64,000 nucleotides of DNA, taken from the NCBI RefSeq assembly GCF_000730605.1, contig NZ_BBIS01000021.1, forward strand, positions 1-64,000, given 5' to 3'. This document shows, in pieces, positions 26,173-40,749 of this stretch. The translations under genes were made by a program, and so were the position numbers. The DNA comes from Pseudomonas monteilii NBRC 103158 = DSM 14164. Its GTDB lineage: Bacteria; Pseudomonadota; Gammaproteobacteria; Pseudomonadales; Pseudomonadaceae. The notes beneath the pieces are model-generated. The model saw only the letters and a program-made list of their open reading frames with translations. It had not been told where the DNA came from and did not search any database. The number at the start of each line of letters is the position of its first letter. Within the stretch, counting starts at the first letter, position 1.

Positions 26173-27609
26173 TCAAGGCCTGCGCTCAAAGTTCTTGGCA
26201 GCCGCCGCAGCCAAGTCCGGCGGCAGGAAGTCCTTGTCCGGGTTGTAGTCCGGCTTCAGGTAGCGCTTGAGGTCCTGCAGGTCTTGCGGGCTGAGGGTGC
26301 CGGCCGCCTGCTTCAGGCTCAGGTTGTCGAGGATGTAGTCATAGCGGCTGTTGTTGTAATCCCGCACCGAGGTGTACAGCTGGCGCTGGGCATCGAGCAC
26401 GTCGACGATGTTGCGGGTACCCACCTGGTAACCGATTTCAGTGGCTTCCAGCGCGCTCTGGTTGGAGATAATCGACTGCTTGCGCGCCTGCACCTGTTCC
26501 ACGTCGGTGTTCACCGCGCGGTGCAGGTTGCGGGTGTTTTCCACCACCTGGCGGCGTAGGCTTTCGCGCTGCTGCTCGCTCTGGCTCAGGCGCTGGTAGG
26601 CCTCGCGTACTTGCGAGCTGGTCAGGCCACCGCTGTAGATCGGGATGTTCAGCTGCAGGCCGATGCTGGTTTGCTCGACGTCACCGCTATAGCGTGAAAC
26701 AGGGGCCGGTGCAGGGTTGGTGAAGCCGAAGCTGTCGTTGTCGCCTTTCTGGTATTTGGCCACCGCATCGAGCGTCGGTGCATGGCCTGCCTTGCGCTGA
26801 CGCAGCGTTTCCTCAGCGGCGGAAACCGCATAGTTGGTAGCCAGCAGGTTGAGGTTCTGGCGCCCGGCGGTTTCGACCCAGGCTTTGGCGTCGTTCGGGG
26901 TTGGCACCTGTACCGGCAGGGTATGCACTACGCCCTGGATCGAGGTGTATTCGCGGTTGGTCAGGGTGACCAGCGCTTCGAATGCATCCTGCACCTGGCG
27001 CTCGGCGATGATACGGTTGGCCCGGGCGGTGTCGTAACTGGCCTGGGACTGCAGCACGTCGGTCTTGTCCGAAAGGCCCACATCGAAACGTTCGTTGGAC
27101 TGGTCGAGCTGGCGCTTGAAGGCAGCTTCTTCGGCTTTGGTAGCGGCCAGGTTGTCCTGAGCGCGCAGCACGGCGAAGTAGCTCTGCGCGGATTGCAGGA
27201 TCAGGTTCTGTTCAGTGGCCGACAGCTCCAGTGCCGCCTGTTCGTTGACCGCTTCGGCAGCCTGCAGCTGGAACCAGCGGTCCGCGCGGAAGATCGGCTG
27301 CGCCAGGGTGGCGCTCCAGGTATTGCCGCTGCGGTTGGTGGTGGCAGAGGGCTCGTCCAGCTTGGTGCGGGTGTTCATCATCTCGGCGCCAGCCGACAGG
27401 TTGGGCAGCAACCCGGCGCGGGCCTGTGGCACCACTTCGCGGCGGGCGCCGTAATCGGCGCGGGCGGCGGCCAGGTCGGCGTTGTTGTCCACCGCTTCCT
27501 GGTAGACGCTGACCAGGTCGGTCTTCACTGTCGGGGGCACGTCCGCTGCCCAGACCACTCCGTTGGACGCACAAGACACGGCTATCGCCAGTGAGAGTTT
27601 GCGCAGCAT
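26173..27609 (-). CDS. tolC: TolC-family outer membrane efflux channel
   Basis: A 478-residue outer membrane channel protein for efflux pumps and type I secretion. The signal peptide ends near VVWA-AD (about residue 21). Two repeated OEP domains follow, with long coiled helices (TDVLQSQASYDTARANRI; IVDVLDAQRQLYTSVRDYN). The ATG at 27609 follows AAGGA. An earlier in-frame start would place the signal peptide internally. No inner-membrane pump partner is adjacent, so it is probably shared by several systems, as TolC is in E. coli. Confidence 0.93.
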   Translation of the reverse strand: MLRKLSLAIAVSCASNGVVWAADVPPTVKTDLVSVYQEAVDNNADLAAARADYGARREVVPQARAGLLPNLSAGAEMMNTRTKLDEPSATTNRSGNTWSATLAQPIFRADRWFQLQAAEAVNEQAALELSATEQNLILQSAQSYFAVLRAQDNLAATKAEEAAFKRQLDQSNERFDVGLSDKTDVLQSQASYDTARANRIIAERQVQDAFEALVTLTNREYTSIQGVVHTLPVQVPTPNDAKAWVETAGRQNLNLLATNYAVSAAEETLRQRKAGHAPTLDAVAKYQKGDNDSFGFTNPAPAPVSRYSGDVEQTSIGLQLNIPIYSGGLTSSQVREAYQRLSQSEQQRESLRRQVVENTRNLHRAVNTDVEQVQARKQSIISNQSALEATEIGYQVGTRNIVDVLDAQRQLYTSVRDYNNSRYDYILDNLSLKQAAGTLSPQDLQDLKRYLKPDYNPDKDFLPPDLAAAAAKNFERRP

Positions 27610-27735
27610 AGAGGCAATCCTTGTACGAAATTTAATTACTGAACTGTTGAGTATCGGATGACGGGCCAGTGTAGTGCCATGCGCCCCCGGCAACAATCGC
27701 CTGGTGTGCCTTTCATCAAGTGCGCATTTACCCGC

Positions 27736-27765
27736 TTGGCTTTGCCGACCACTCCAGTCTAGACT
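27736..27765 (+). promoter_or_regulatory. Likely sigma-70 promoter of the thiC leader
   Basis: TTGGCT and TAGACT are separated by 18 bases, just before the riboswitch begins. Position and spacing support a promoter, although the hexamers match the consensus only partly. Confidence 0.5.
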
Positions 27766-27773
27766 GCGCATGT

Positions 27774-29911
<2,138 letters not shown>

Positions 29912-29928
29912 AAGCGCCGTTTCTCCAC

Positions 29929-30016
29929 TGTGGGAGCGGGCTTGTCCCGCGAACGCGTCAGCTGCGCCAACGCGTTTGGCAGGCCTGACGCCTTCGCGGG
30001 GCAAGCCCGCTCCCTC
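29929..30016. repeat. REP-type palindrome (long form) between thiC and cytX
   Basis: Two 22-base arms (29932-29953 and 29993-30014) differ at one position when folded. They carry the CCCGCGAA/TTCGCGGG core. Inner stems GCGTCAG/CTGACGC and GCCAA/TTTGGC nest inside, so the whole block can form one long hairpin. It could reduce read-through from thiC into cytX. Confidence 0.85.
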
Positions 30017-30060
30017 AGTGGGTCGGCGAAACCCTATCAATCCTTCTGGCGAACATAACA

Positions 30061-31344
30061 ATGACCACCCCCAGCCAATTTTCCCCCGACCACCCGATCC
30101 CCCCCCACCAGCGCATCTTCGGTGCCCGCGACCTGTTCTCGCTGTGGTTCTCCCTCGGCATCGGCCTGATGGTGCTGCAGGTCGGCGCCATGCTGGCCCC
30201 CGGTCTGGGCCTGGCGGGCGCAGTGCTGGCCATCGCACTGGGCACCGGCGTGGGCGTGCTGTTGCTGGGGGCTGCCGGTGTGATCGGCAGCGACACCGGC
30301 CTGTCGGCCATGGGCACCCTGAAACTCAGCCTGGGCGGCCACGGCGCGCGCCTGCCGGCGCTGCTCAACCTGCTGCAACTGGTCGGCTGGGGCGCGTTCG
30401 AGATCATTGTCATGCGCGATGCTGCCAGCCTGCTGGGCGCGCGCGCCTTCGGCGAAGGCAGTGCCTGGAACAGCCCGATGCTTTGGACCCTGTGCTTCGG
30501 TGCCCTGGCCACCTTGCTGGCAGTGAGCGGGCCACTGGCCTTCGTGCGCAAGGTACTGCGCGCCTGGGGTATCTGGTTGCTGCTGGGTGCTTGCGTCTGG
30601 CTGACCTGGAACCTGTTCGCCAAAGCTGACCTGGCTGATCTGTGGAACCGCGCCGGGGACGGCTCGATGTCGCTGGCGGTGGGCTTCGACATCGTCATTG
30701 CCATGCCCCTGTCGTGGCTCCCGCTGATCGCCGACTACTCGCGCTTCGCCCGCAACGGCAAGCATGTATTTGGCGGTACGGTGGTGGGCTACTTTATCGG
30801 CAACACCTGGCTGATGAGCCTGGGCGTGGCTTACACCCTGGCCTTCGCTGCCAATGGCGAGGTCAATGCCCTGCTGCTGGCCCTGGCGGCCGCCGGCATG
30901 GGTATTCCGCTGTTGCTGATTTTGCTGGACGAGTCGGAAAAGGCCTTTGCCGACATCCATTCGGCGGCCGTGTCCACCGGTGTGCTGGTGCCGGTGAAGG
31001 TCGAGCACCTGGCCTTGGCCATTGGCGTGCTGTGCACCCTGATCGCTTTGCTGGCGCCGCTGGCCCAGTACGAGAACTTCCTGCTACTGATCGGCTCGGT
31101 GTTCGCGCCGCTGTTCGGCGTGGTGCTGATGGACCACTACGTGGTGCGTCGCCGTCGCCTGCCGGCCCAGGTGGGTGGTTTGCACTGGCAGGCGCTGCTG
31201 GCCTGGGTGGTGGGGGTGGCGGCTTACCATGTCATCGCTACACAGGCGCCGGACTTCGGGGCGACCCTGCCGGCACTGGTGCTGGCAGGGCTACTGCACG
31301 GGCTGCTGAGCCTCAGCCGCGGCCGGGAAACAGTTCAGGCTTGA
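30061..31344 (+). CDS. cytX: Hydroxymethylpyrimidine transporter CytX (NCS1 family)
   Basis: A 427-residue inner-membrane transporter with about 12 helices, related to cytosine permease. CytX members occur next to thiamine genes and are assigned to uptake of the HMP moiety. The order here (riboswitch, thiC, REP, cytX) supports that role and suggests cytX may follow the thiC riboswitch by read-through. Its 3' end overlaps the convergent lipoprotein gene by 32 bases. Confidence 0.85.
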   Translation: MTTPSQFSPDHPIPPHQRIFGARDLFSLWFSLGIGLMVLQVGAMLAPGLGLAGAVLAIALGTGVGVLLLGAAGVIGSDTGLSAMGTLKLSLGGHGARLPALLNLLQLVGWGAFEIIVMRDAASLLGARAFGEGSAWNSPMLWTLCFGALATLLAVSGPLAFVRKVLRAWGIWLLLGACVWLTWNLFAKADLADLWNRAGDGSMSLAVGFDIVIAMPLSWLPLIADYSRFARNGKHVFGGTVVGYFIGNTWLMSLGVAYTLAFAANGEVNALLLALAAAGMGIPLLLILLDESEKAFADIHSAAVSTGVLVPVKVEHLALAIGVLCTLIALLAPLAQYENFLLLIGSVFAPLFGVVLMDHYVVRRRRLPAQVGGLHWQALLAWVVGVAAYHVIATQAPDFGATLPALVLAGLLHGLLSLSRGRETVQA

Positions 31345-32059
31345 GCACGCCATTCAGGCGTGGGTAGGGGATCTTCAGCTCCACGTGGCCCATGGAATAG
31401 GGCGCGATGGCGTAGACCTCATACTTGACCACGACTGCGCCGTACGTCAGGGCGATGTGCGGCGATTTCTTGAACGGCCAGGTTTTGACGAACTCGGCGT
31501 CCTTGTCCATGCCCACGCTCATCAGCCAGGCCCGGTGCGACTCCTCGACGGTTTTCCAGAAGGTGTCTTCCTGGCCGGGCACCAGCATGTCCTGCAGGGT
31601 CAGCACCTTGTCCAGCTTTCGCGAATAGTTGATGAAGCCACGCCCCGGCATGCCGTGGGCGCCACCGCTGTCCAGGTAGCTGGACAATTCGATGATCACC
31701 AGCCCGTCATGCTGCTCGCGTACTTTGGCTTGCAGGTAGCTGCTGTTACGTTTGTCGGCACTGGCCAGGTATTGCTGCTCGTAGGCCTGCAGGGTGCTCG
31801 GCGCGGTGCCATGCTGATTGTCTTCGGTAAGTTGCAGCAGGCGTTTTTCGACGATGGCGTCCAGCTTTGGCAAGGCCGGGAAGTGGACCATGTCGATGTT
31901 CACCAACGGGCAGTCGCTTTCGCTGCAGCCGGGTTTCACGTGCTCCCAGGCGTCGCGCTTGACCTCGAGCGGGGCCCGGTAGTTGGGCGTGAACAGGCTC
32001 TGGCAGGCGCCCAGAGCGAGTGCCAGCACAGCCACGGAAGTCAGTTTGACAAGTGTCAT
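31313..32059 (-). CDS. DUF3298/RsiV-like lipoprotein
   Basis: A 248-residue predicted lipoprotein. The signal peptide ends in the lipobox LALGAC with Cys19. The mature part contains the DUF4163/DUF3298-like fold seen in the RsiV anti-sigma factor ectodomain (GGAHGMPGRGFINYS, LTYGAVVVKYEVYAIAPYSMG). There is no linked sigma factor gene, so an anti-sigma role is not supported. It is probably a periplasmic-facing outer membrane protein of unknown function. Confidence 0.75.
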   Translation of the reverse strand: MTLVKLTSVAVLALALGACQSLFTPNYRAPLEVKRDAWEHVKPGCSESDCPLVNIDMVHFPALPKLDAIVEKRLLQLTEDNQHGTAPSTLQAYEQQYLASADKRNSSYLQAKVREQHDGLVIIELSSYLDSGGAHGMPGRGFINYSRKLDKVLTLQDMLVPGQEDTFWKTVEESHRAWLMSVGMDKDAEFVKTWPFKKSPHIALTYGAVVVKYEVYAIAPYSMGHVELKIPYPRLNGVLKPELFPGRG

Positions 32060-32255
32060 GATGATCCTTGCAGAACAGGGAAAAGTCGGCCTTTGACCGT
32101 CTGCGCGGCCTTCAGTTCGCCACTAAGCTAACAGAGTGAAGACCTGCTGTCCCGAGTGCGCCAGCGGTTGGCGGAAAGGGATGAAACCGGCAGGCGTGCA
32201 GAGTAGGATGGCGCGATGCAGTAACCAGGCGGTTGATGTAGCAACGAGGATTTCC

Positions 32256-32873
32256 ATGTCAGACACATTGAATTCGGTGCCCAAGGCGGTCGAGATCGTC
32301 AAGCGGGCCAACTGTTTCCAGGGCTTCTACAAGCTCGACAAGGTGCACCTGCGCCACGAGCTGTTTGCCGGAGGCATGGGCCGCGAGATCAGCCGCGAAC
32401 TGTTCGTGCGCCACGATGCAGTGTGTGTACTGCCTTACGACCCGTTGCGTGATGAAGTGGTGCTGATCGAGCAGTTTCGCGTTGGCGCCATGGGCAAGAT
32501 CGATAACCCCTGGCTGATCGAGATGGTCGCCGGGCTGATCGACAAGGACGAACAACCCGAAGAAGTCGCTCACCGCGAAGCCGAAGAAGAAGCTGGCCTG
32601 ACGTTCACTGCACTGTGGCCGATGACCCGCTACTTCCCGTCGCCCGGCGGCAGTGACGAATACGTTCATCTGTTCCTTGGCCGGTGTAGCAGCGAGGGGG
32701 CGGGCGGCCTTCATGGTCTGGAAGAAGAGGGCGAAGACATTCGCGTGCGCGTGTGGTCGTTCGAGGACGCCTTGCAGGCCGTGCGCGACGGGCGTATCTG
32801 CAACGCGGCGACCATCATCGGCCTGCAATGGCTGGCGCTGAACCGCGACGAAGTACGAGGTATGTGGAAGTGA
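32256..32873 (+). CDS. nudF: ADP-ribose pyrophosphatase NudF
   Basis: Hydrolyses ADP-ribose to AMP and ribose 5-phosphate. The 205-residue protein has a perfect Nudix box at residues 93-115, with REAEEEAGL closing it. The ATG at 32256 follows ACGAGGA. It heads an operon whose order, nudF-yqiB-cpdA-yqiA-parE, is shared with E. coli. Its stop overlaps the next start (GTGA). Confidence 0.94.
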   Translation: MSDTLNSVPKAVEIVKRANCFQGFYKLDKVHLRHELFAGGMGREISRELFVRHDAVCVLPYDPLRDEVVLIEQFRVGAMGKIDNPWLIEMVAGLIDKDEQPEEVAHREAEEEAGLTFTALWPMTRYFPSPGGSDEYVHLFLGRCSSEGAGGLHGLEEEGEDIRVRVWSFEDALQAVRDGRICNAATIIGLQWLALNRDEVRGMWK

Positions 32874-33316
32874 ATTTGCTGCGCGAGCGCTATCGAGTCG
32901 ATCTGGTCGGGCTGCAGGCAGCCTGCGAGGCCAACTACGCCCGGCTGATGCGCCTGTTGCCCGACATGCGCACCACCCAGAGCTCGCGCCGTATCGGCAT
33001 GACCCAGGGTGACCAGATGCTCGGTGTGCTGGTGCTCGACGTGGTGCTGGCCTGCCCGTACACCACCACCCTGCATGTACGCCAAGAGCACAGCCTGCCG
33101 TGGCTGCCTGTGCCGCACCTGGAAGTGCAGGTGTACCACGATGCGCGCATGGCCGAAGTGGTCAGTGCCGAACACACGCGGCGCCTGCGCAGCATCTATC
33201 CGTACCCTAACGAGGCCATGCATCAGCCGGACGAAAAGGCCCAGCTCAACCTGTTCCTCGGTGAATGGTTGAGCCATTGCCTGGCTTGCGGTCACGAACT
33301 GGCAAGTGTTCGCTGA
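32870..33316 (+). CDS. yqiB: DUF1249 family protein YqiB
   Basis: A 148-residue cytoplasmic protein of the DUF1249 family, with PVPHLEVQVYHDARMAEV typical of it. The function is unknown. The GTG start overlaps the nudF stop by 4 bases, which decides it over earlier in-frame codons. In E. coli the homologue sits in the same place between nudF and cpdA. Confidence 0.85.
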   Translation: MNLLRERYRVDLVGLQAACEANYARLMRLLPDMRTTQSSRRIGMTQGDQMLGVLVLDVVLACPYTTTLHVRQEHSLPWLPVPHLEVQVYHDARMAEVVSAEHTRRLRSIYPYPNEAMHQPDEKAQLNLFLGEWLSHCLACGHELASVR

Positions 33317-33317
33317 C

Positions 33318-34115
33318 ATGCAGCCAGACCTGACGCGCCCTGTGCATGTGGTGCAACTGACCGACGCTCACCTTTTCGCCGATCCGGCCGGCAGCATGTT
33401 GGGCCTTAAAACCCGTGACAGCCTGGGCCATGTGGTGGCCCAGGTGCAGCGTGAGCAACCGCTTGTCGACTTGCTGCTGTGTACGGGCGACCTGTCCCAG
33501 GATGCCAGTGTTGCCTCTTATGAAGCGTTTCGTGAGCTGACCGCGCCATTTGCCGTGCCCACCCGCTGGTTGCCGGGCAACCATGACGAAGCCCGGGTCA
33601 TGGCCGAAGTGGCCCCGGAGCTGCTGCAGGCGGTAACCGATATCGGCGCCTGGCGTATTGTCATGCTCAACACGGCAGTGCATGGCGCGACACATGGCCT
33701 GCTGGAGGATGACCAGCTGGCCGTGCTGCAAGCCGCGCTGAAAGGGGCGGGCGAGCGCCATTGCCTGGTGTGTTTCCACCATCAGCCGGTAGACATCGGC
33801 TGCGCCTGGATCGCGCCGATCGGCTTGCGCAACGCCCAGGCACTGTTCGATATCGTCGAGGCTTATCCACAGGTGCGGGCGTTGCTGTGGGGGCATGTGC
33901 ATCAGGAATGGGATGAAGTACGCGATGGCCGGCGCCTGCTGGCTACGCCGTCGACCTGCATTCAGTTCGCGGCGCGCAGTGAGGATTTCCAGGTGAGCGA
34001 AGAGCCGCCTGGTTACCGCTGGTTGCGCCTGCATGCTGATGGGCGGCTGGAGACCGGGGTGGAGCGGGCGCTGGATTTCAAGGTTGCTCTCGATTTCGAT
34101 AGTCCAGGATATTGA
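33318..34115 (+). CDS. cpdA: 3',5'-cyclic-AMP phosphodiesterase CpdA
   Basis: Hydrolyses cAMP to AMP. The 265-residue metallophosphoesterase has all metal motifs: Asp16/His18 (LTDAHL), GDLSQD with Asp58, GNHDE with Asn88-His89, then FHHQP and GHVH. The ATG at 33318 is preferred. An alternative GTG 12 bases upstream overlaps yqiB. Neither has a strong ribosome binding site, which fits coupling to yqiB. Confidence 0.92.
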   Translation: MQPDLTRPVHVVQLTDAHLFADPAGSMLGLKTRDSLGHVVAQVQREQPLVDLLLCTGDLSQDASVASYEAFRELTAPFAVPTRWLPGNHDEARVMAEVAPELLQAVTDIGAWRIVMLNTAVHGATHGLLEDDQLAVLQAALKGAGERHCLVCFHHQPVDIGCAWIAPIGLRNAQALFDIVEAYPQVRALLWGHVHQEWDEVRDGRRLLATPSTCIQFAARSEDFQVSEEPPGYRWLRLHADGRLETGVERALDFKVALDFDSPGY

Positions 34116-34261
34116 AGAACTTGGGGCGCGGAGCGGCCCCGGCTCTCTTGAAGAAATTGTTGCGAAACCCGTGACACTGCGTCAAAACCCGGCGAACGCG
34201 CTACACTGCGCGTCCCTGCGCCCGCATCATCAGGCGCAACGCCACAGTTTCCGGGGGCAGC

Positions 34262-34870
34262 ATGTCGGGTTCCATCCTCTATATCCATGGCTTCAACAGC
34301 TCGCCGCTTTCCACCAAGGCGCGCCAGCTCGAAGCCGTGATGCAGCAACTGGGGCTGTCGGCCCAGCTACGCGTGCCTGCCTTGCACCACCACCCGCGCC
34401 AGGCCATCGCCCAGCTCGAAGCGGCTATCGCAGAACTCGGTGCGCCATTACTGGTGGGCAGCTCGCTCGGCGGCTACTATGCCACCCATCTGGCCGAGCG
34501 CTATGGCCTTAAAGCACTGCTGGTCAACCCGGCGGTAACCCCGCACAAGCATTTCGACGGTTACCTGGGCACCCAGCGCAATCATTACAGTGGTGAAACC
34601 TGGGAGCTGACACACGATCACGTGAAGGCCCTGGCCGAGCTGGAAGTACCGGCCCCGGTCGATGCCAGCCGCTACCAAGTGTGGCTGCAGACCGCCGATG
34701 AAACCCTGGACTATCGCCACGCCGAGCACTATTACCGTGCATGTGCCCTGCGCATCCAGGCCGGTGGCGACCACAGCTTCCAGGGCTTCGCCCAGCACCT
34801 GCCGGCACTGCTGGCCTTCGCCGGCATTGCCCGCGGGCAGTATGCGGCGCTCGACTTTTCTGTATTTTGA
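34262..34870 (+). CDS. yqiA: YqiA-type alpha/beta-hydrolase esterase
   Basis: A 202-residue small esterase. GSSLG gives nucleophile Ser68, GGDHSF supplies the histidine, and an oxyanion HGFNSSP motif lies at the N-terminus. Family members hydrolyse short acyl-CoA or p-nitrophenyl esters. The true substrate is unknown. It is between cpdA and parE as in E. coli. The 146-base gap from cpdA may hold its own promoter (TACACT at 34202). Confidence 0.88.
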   Translation: MSGSILYIHGFNSSPLSTKARQLEAVMQQLGLSAQLRVPALHHHPRQAIAQLEAAIAELGAPLLVGSSLGGYYATHLAERYGLKALLVNPAVTPHKHFDGYLGTQRNHYSGETWELTHDHVKALAELEVPAPVDASRYQVWLQTADETLDYRHAEHYYRACALRIQAGGDHSFQGFAQHLPALLAFAGIARGQYAALDFSVF

Positions 34871-34905
34871 CTTTTTTGCATTCACCAGACTGACGAAGAG
34901 ACCCT

Positions 34906-36810
34906 ATGGCCAATCCCAGCGCTAGCGCCTATAACGCAGACGCCATCGAAGTCCTCTCGGGCCTTGACCCGGTCCGCAAGCGGCCGGGCATGTACACCGA
35001 TACCAGCCGCCCCAACCACCTGGCCCAGGAAGTCATCGACAACAGTGTCGACGAAGCCCTGGCTGGCCACGCCCGCTCGGTGCAGGTCATCCTGCATGCC
35101 GACCACTCGCTGGAAGTCAGCGACGATGGCCGCGGCATGCCCGTGGACATCCACCCGGAAGAGGGTGTGTCCGGGGTCGAGCTGATCCTCACCAAGCTGC
35201 ACGCCGGCGGCAAGTTCTCCAACAAGAACTACCAGTTCTCCGGTGGTTTGCACGGTGTGGGTATTTCGGTGGTCAATGCCCTGTCGACCCAGGTGCGTGT
35301 GCGCGTCAAGCGCGACGGCAACGAATACCAGATGACCTTTGCCGATGGCTTCAAGGCCAGCGAGCTGGAGGTGGTCGGTTCGGTCGGCAAGCGCAACACC
35401 GGCACCAGCGTCTACTTCAGCCCTGACCCGAAGTACTTCGATTCGCCCAAGTTCTCCATCAGCCGCCTCAAGCATGTGCTCAAGGCCAAGGCCGTGCTGT
35501 GCCCGGGCCTGCTGGTCAGCTTCGAGGACAAGGCCAGCGGCGAAAAGGTCGAGTGGCACTATGAGGACGGCTTGCGCTCTTACCTGGTCGATTCGGTCAA
35601 CGAGTTCCAGCGCCTGCCCGACGAGCCGTTCTGCGGCAGCTTGGCCGGTAACAAGGAAGCCGTTGACTGGGCCTTGTTGTGGTTGCCAGAGGGCGGCGAC
35701 AGCATCCAGGAAAGCTATGTCAACCTGATTCCGACCGCCCAGGGCGGTACCCACGTCAACGGCCTGCGCCAGGGGCTGCTGGATGCCATGCGCGAGTTCT
35801 GCGAGTTCCGCAACCTGCTGCCGCGTGGGGTGAAGCTGGCACCGGAAGACGTCTGGGAACGCATCACCTTCGTGCTGTCGATGAAGATGCAGGACCCGCA
35901 GTTCTCCGGGCAGACCAAAGAGCGTCTGTCTTCGCGTGAAGCGGCAGCGTTCGTTTCCGGCGTGGTCAAGGACGCCTTCAGCCTGTGGCTCAACGCCCAC
36001 CCCGAGCTGGGCATGCAGCTGGCCGAGCTGGCCATCAGCAATGCCGGACGTCGCCTCAAGGCCAGCAAGAAGGTCGAGCGCAAGCGCATCACTCAGGGCC
36101 CGGCATTGCCCGGCAAGCTGGCCGATTGTGCCGGCCAGGACCCGATGCGTGCAGAGCTGTTCCTGGTCGAGGGTGACTCGGCCGGTGGCTCGGCCAAGCA
36201 GGCGCGGGACAAGGAGTTCCAGGCGATCCTGCCGCTGCGCGGCAAGATCCTCAACACCTGGGAAGTGGACGGTGGCGAAGTCCTGGCCAGCCAGGAGGTG
36301 CATAACATTGCCGTGGCCATTGGCGTTGACCCCGGTGCCACCGACCTTGCGCAGCTGCGCTACGGCAAAATCTGCATCCTCGCCGACGCCGACTCTGACG
36401 GCCTGCACATTGCCACGTTGCTGTGCGCGCTGTTCGTTCAGCACTTCCGGGCGCTGGTCGAGGCCGGGCACGTGTATGTGGCCATGCCGCCGCTGTACCG
36501 CATCGACCTGGGCAAGGAAATCTACTACGCCCTCGACGAAGCCGAGCGTGACGGCATCCTCGATCGCCTGGTGGCCGAGAAGAAGCGCGGCAAGCCGCAG
36601 GTCACCCGCTTCAAGGGCCTGGGCGAGATGAACCCGCCACAGCTGCGCGAAACCACCATGGACCCGAACACCCGGCGCCTGGTGCAGTTGACCCTGGATG
36701 ACGTGCAGGCCACCTGCGAGCTGATGGACAAGCTGCTGGCCAAGAAGCGCGCCGGCGACCGCAAGAGCTGGCTGGAAACCAAAGGCAACCTGGCTGAGGT
36801 CATGGTTTGA
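34906..36810 (+). CDS. parE: DNA topoisomerase IV subunit B (ParE)
   Basis: ATPase subunit of topoisomerase IV, which decatenates daughter chromosomes. The 634-residue protein has the GHKL ATP-binding domain (LDPVRKRPGMYTD; IDNSVDEA), the transducer, and the TOPRIM domain with EGDSAGG starting at Glu422. The stop overlaps the TTG start of the next gene. Confidence 0.97.
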   Translation: MANPSASAYNADAIEVLSGLDPVRKRPGMYTDTSRPNHLAQEVIDNSVDEALAGHARSVQVILHADHSLEVSDDGRGMPVDIHPEEGVSGVELILTKLHAGGKFSNKNYQFSGGLHGVGISVVNALSTQVRVRVKRDGNEYQMTFADGFKASELEVVGSVGKRNTGTSVYFSPDPKYFDSPKFSISRLKHVLKAKAVLCPGLLVSFEDKASGEKVEWHYEDGLRSYLVDSVNEFQRLPDEPFCGSLAGNKEAVDWALLWLPEGGDSIQESYVNLIPTAQGGTHVNGLRQGLLDAMREFCEFRNLLPRGVKLAPEDVWERITFVLSMKMQDPQFSGQTKERLSSREAAAFVSGVVKDAFSLWLNAHPELGMQLAELAISNAGRRLKASKKVERKRITQGPALPGKLADCAGQDPMRAELFLVEGDSAGGSAKQARDKEFQAILPLRGKILNTWEVDGGEVLASQEVHNIAVAIGVDPGATDLAQLRYGKICILADADSDGLHIATLLCALFVQHFRALVEAGHVYVAMPPLYRIDLGKEIYYALDEAERDGILDRLVAEKKRGKPQVTRFKGLGEMNPPQLRETTMDPNTRRLVQLTLDDVQATCELMDKLLAKKRAGDRKSWLETKGNLAEVMV

Positions 36811-37789
36811 TTCGGCAGTTTCTTGCCGTTTGCCTTGCGCTGGTTGCCCTGCCAAGCCTGGCGGGCAACTGGCCGGAGCTGAAGCTCAGTGCCGAACACC
36901 CGGTCGAAGGCATGCGCGGTGGCAACCTTTCGGGCCTGGTGGAATGCCGGGGCGGGCTGTGGGGCGTGTCCGATCGCGACGACGACCGTATCTACCGCTT
37001 TGACCAGCAAAACCCGACCTGGCGCGCACAACCGCTGACCTTTACCCCGCCATCGCCACCGGAAAGCGGGCTGCCGTGGGGTCTGAAGTCGCGCAACTGG
37101 GCGGCGTCGTACATTCGCGGAGGCGAGCTGGACTTCGAGGGCATCACCTGTGATCAGGCGGGTAACCTCTACCTGGCCAGTGAAGCCCATGCCGCCGTTT
37201 TGCAGTTGCCCGTGGACGGCGAACCGGACTGGTTGAAAATCGACCCGGCCATGGTTCGCCAGGCCCGCGCCAGCGGCATGCTGTTGAACTTCAATGCACT
37301 GTTCGAAGGCTTGGCTATCAACCCGGCGGGCGACCGCCTGTGGCTGGCCGCCGAGCGCGAACGGCGTGGCCTGGTAGCCATCGAACGCCAGCAATCGGTA
37401 TGGACTTGCGGGCGCAGCTGTGTGCTGTTGAGCGAGGCCGGGGTCGAGATGCAGCCGGCGCAAATGCCCGATGCCCGAGCGCTTTCGCGTGATTTTTCCG
37501 ACCTGGCCTGGTTCGAGGGCAAGCTGTTTACGCTCGAACGCAACGCCTACCGGGTGTGCCGGCGTGATGTCGATAGCGGCAAGGTCGAGCGCTGCTGGTC
37601 GTTTGCAGCAGATGCCCTGGTGGAGTCGCGCCGCTACGCACAACCGTTCGGACTGGCTGAAGCGCTGGTAATCGATGCCAAGGGCGCTTGGATTGGCCTG
37701 GACAACAACAACGGTGCCCGTGCCGATGGCGAAACCCGCCCGATCGTCTGGCGCTTCGATGCGCCGGAAGGCGGCTGGAGCGCCAAGCC

Positions 37790-37793
<4 letters not shown>
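36807..37793 (+). CDS. Exported protein of the phytase-like esterase family
   Basis: A 328-residue protein with a cleavable signal peptide (VCLALVALPSLA, cut near residue 19). The body fits the esterase-like activity of phytase domain, a predicted beta-propeller (DFEGITCDQAGNLYLASEAH; FEGLAINPAGDRLWLAAE). The substrate is unknown. The start is TTG overlapping the parE stop (TTGA). Its own stop overlaps the next ATG (ATGA), so it is translationally tied into the parE-parC unit. Confidence 0.78.
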
Positions 37794-40577
<2,784 letters not shown>

Positions 40578-40592
40578 CCGGTAGAAATGTCT

Positions 40593-40617
40593 GGAACGGC
40601 AATTTCAGCGCCGTTCC
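40593..40617 (+). terminator. Hairpin after parC
   Basis: GGAACGGC/GCCGTTCC arms pair across a 9-base loop, 15 bases after the parC stop. No T-run follows, so termination strength is doubtful. Confidence 0.35.
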
Positions 40618-40749
40618 GGGCAGAAATGCTGGAGTCGGACGGTTATTTCGCGGATGATATGGCCCTTGCGGTGCCGACGTAGTCGTGTGCCCGTTTGAAT
40701 CTATATGTATCACTGCGGTGTGCCTGAAGGCGACCGCCTGGATGGGATG

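Noticed and set aside
34882..36855. 657-codon open frame antisense to parE
   Set aside because: Shadow of parE; low-complexity translation without domain similarity.
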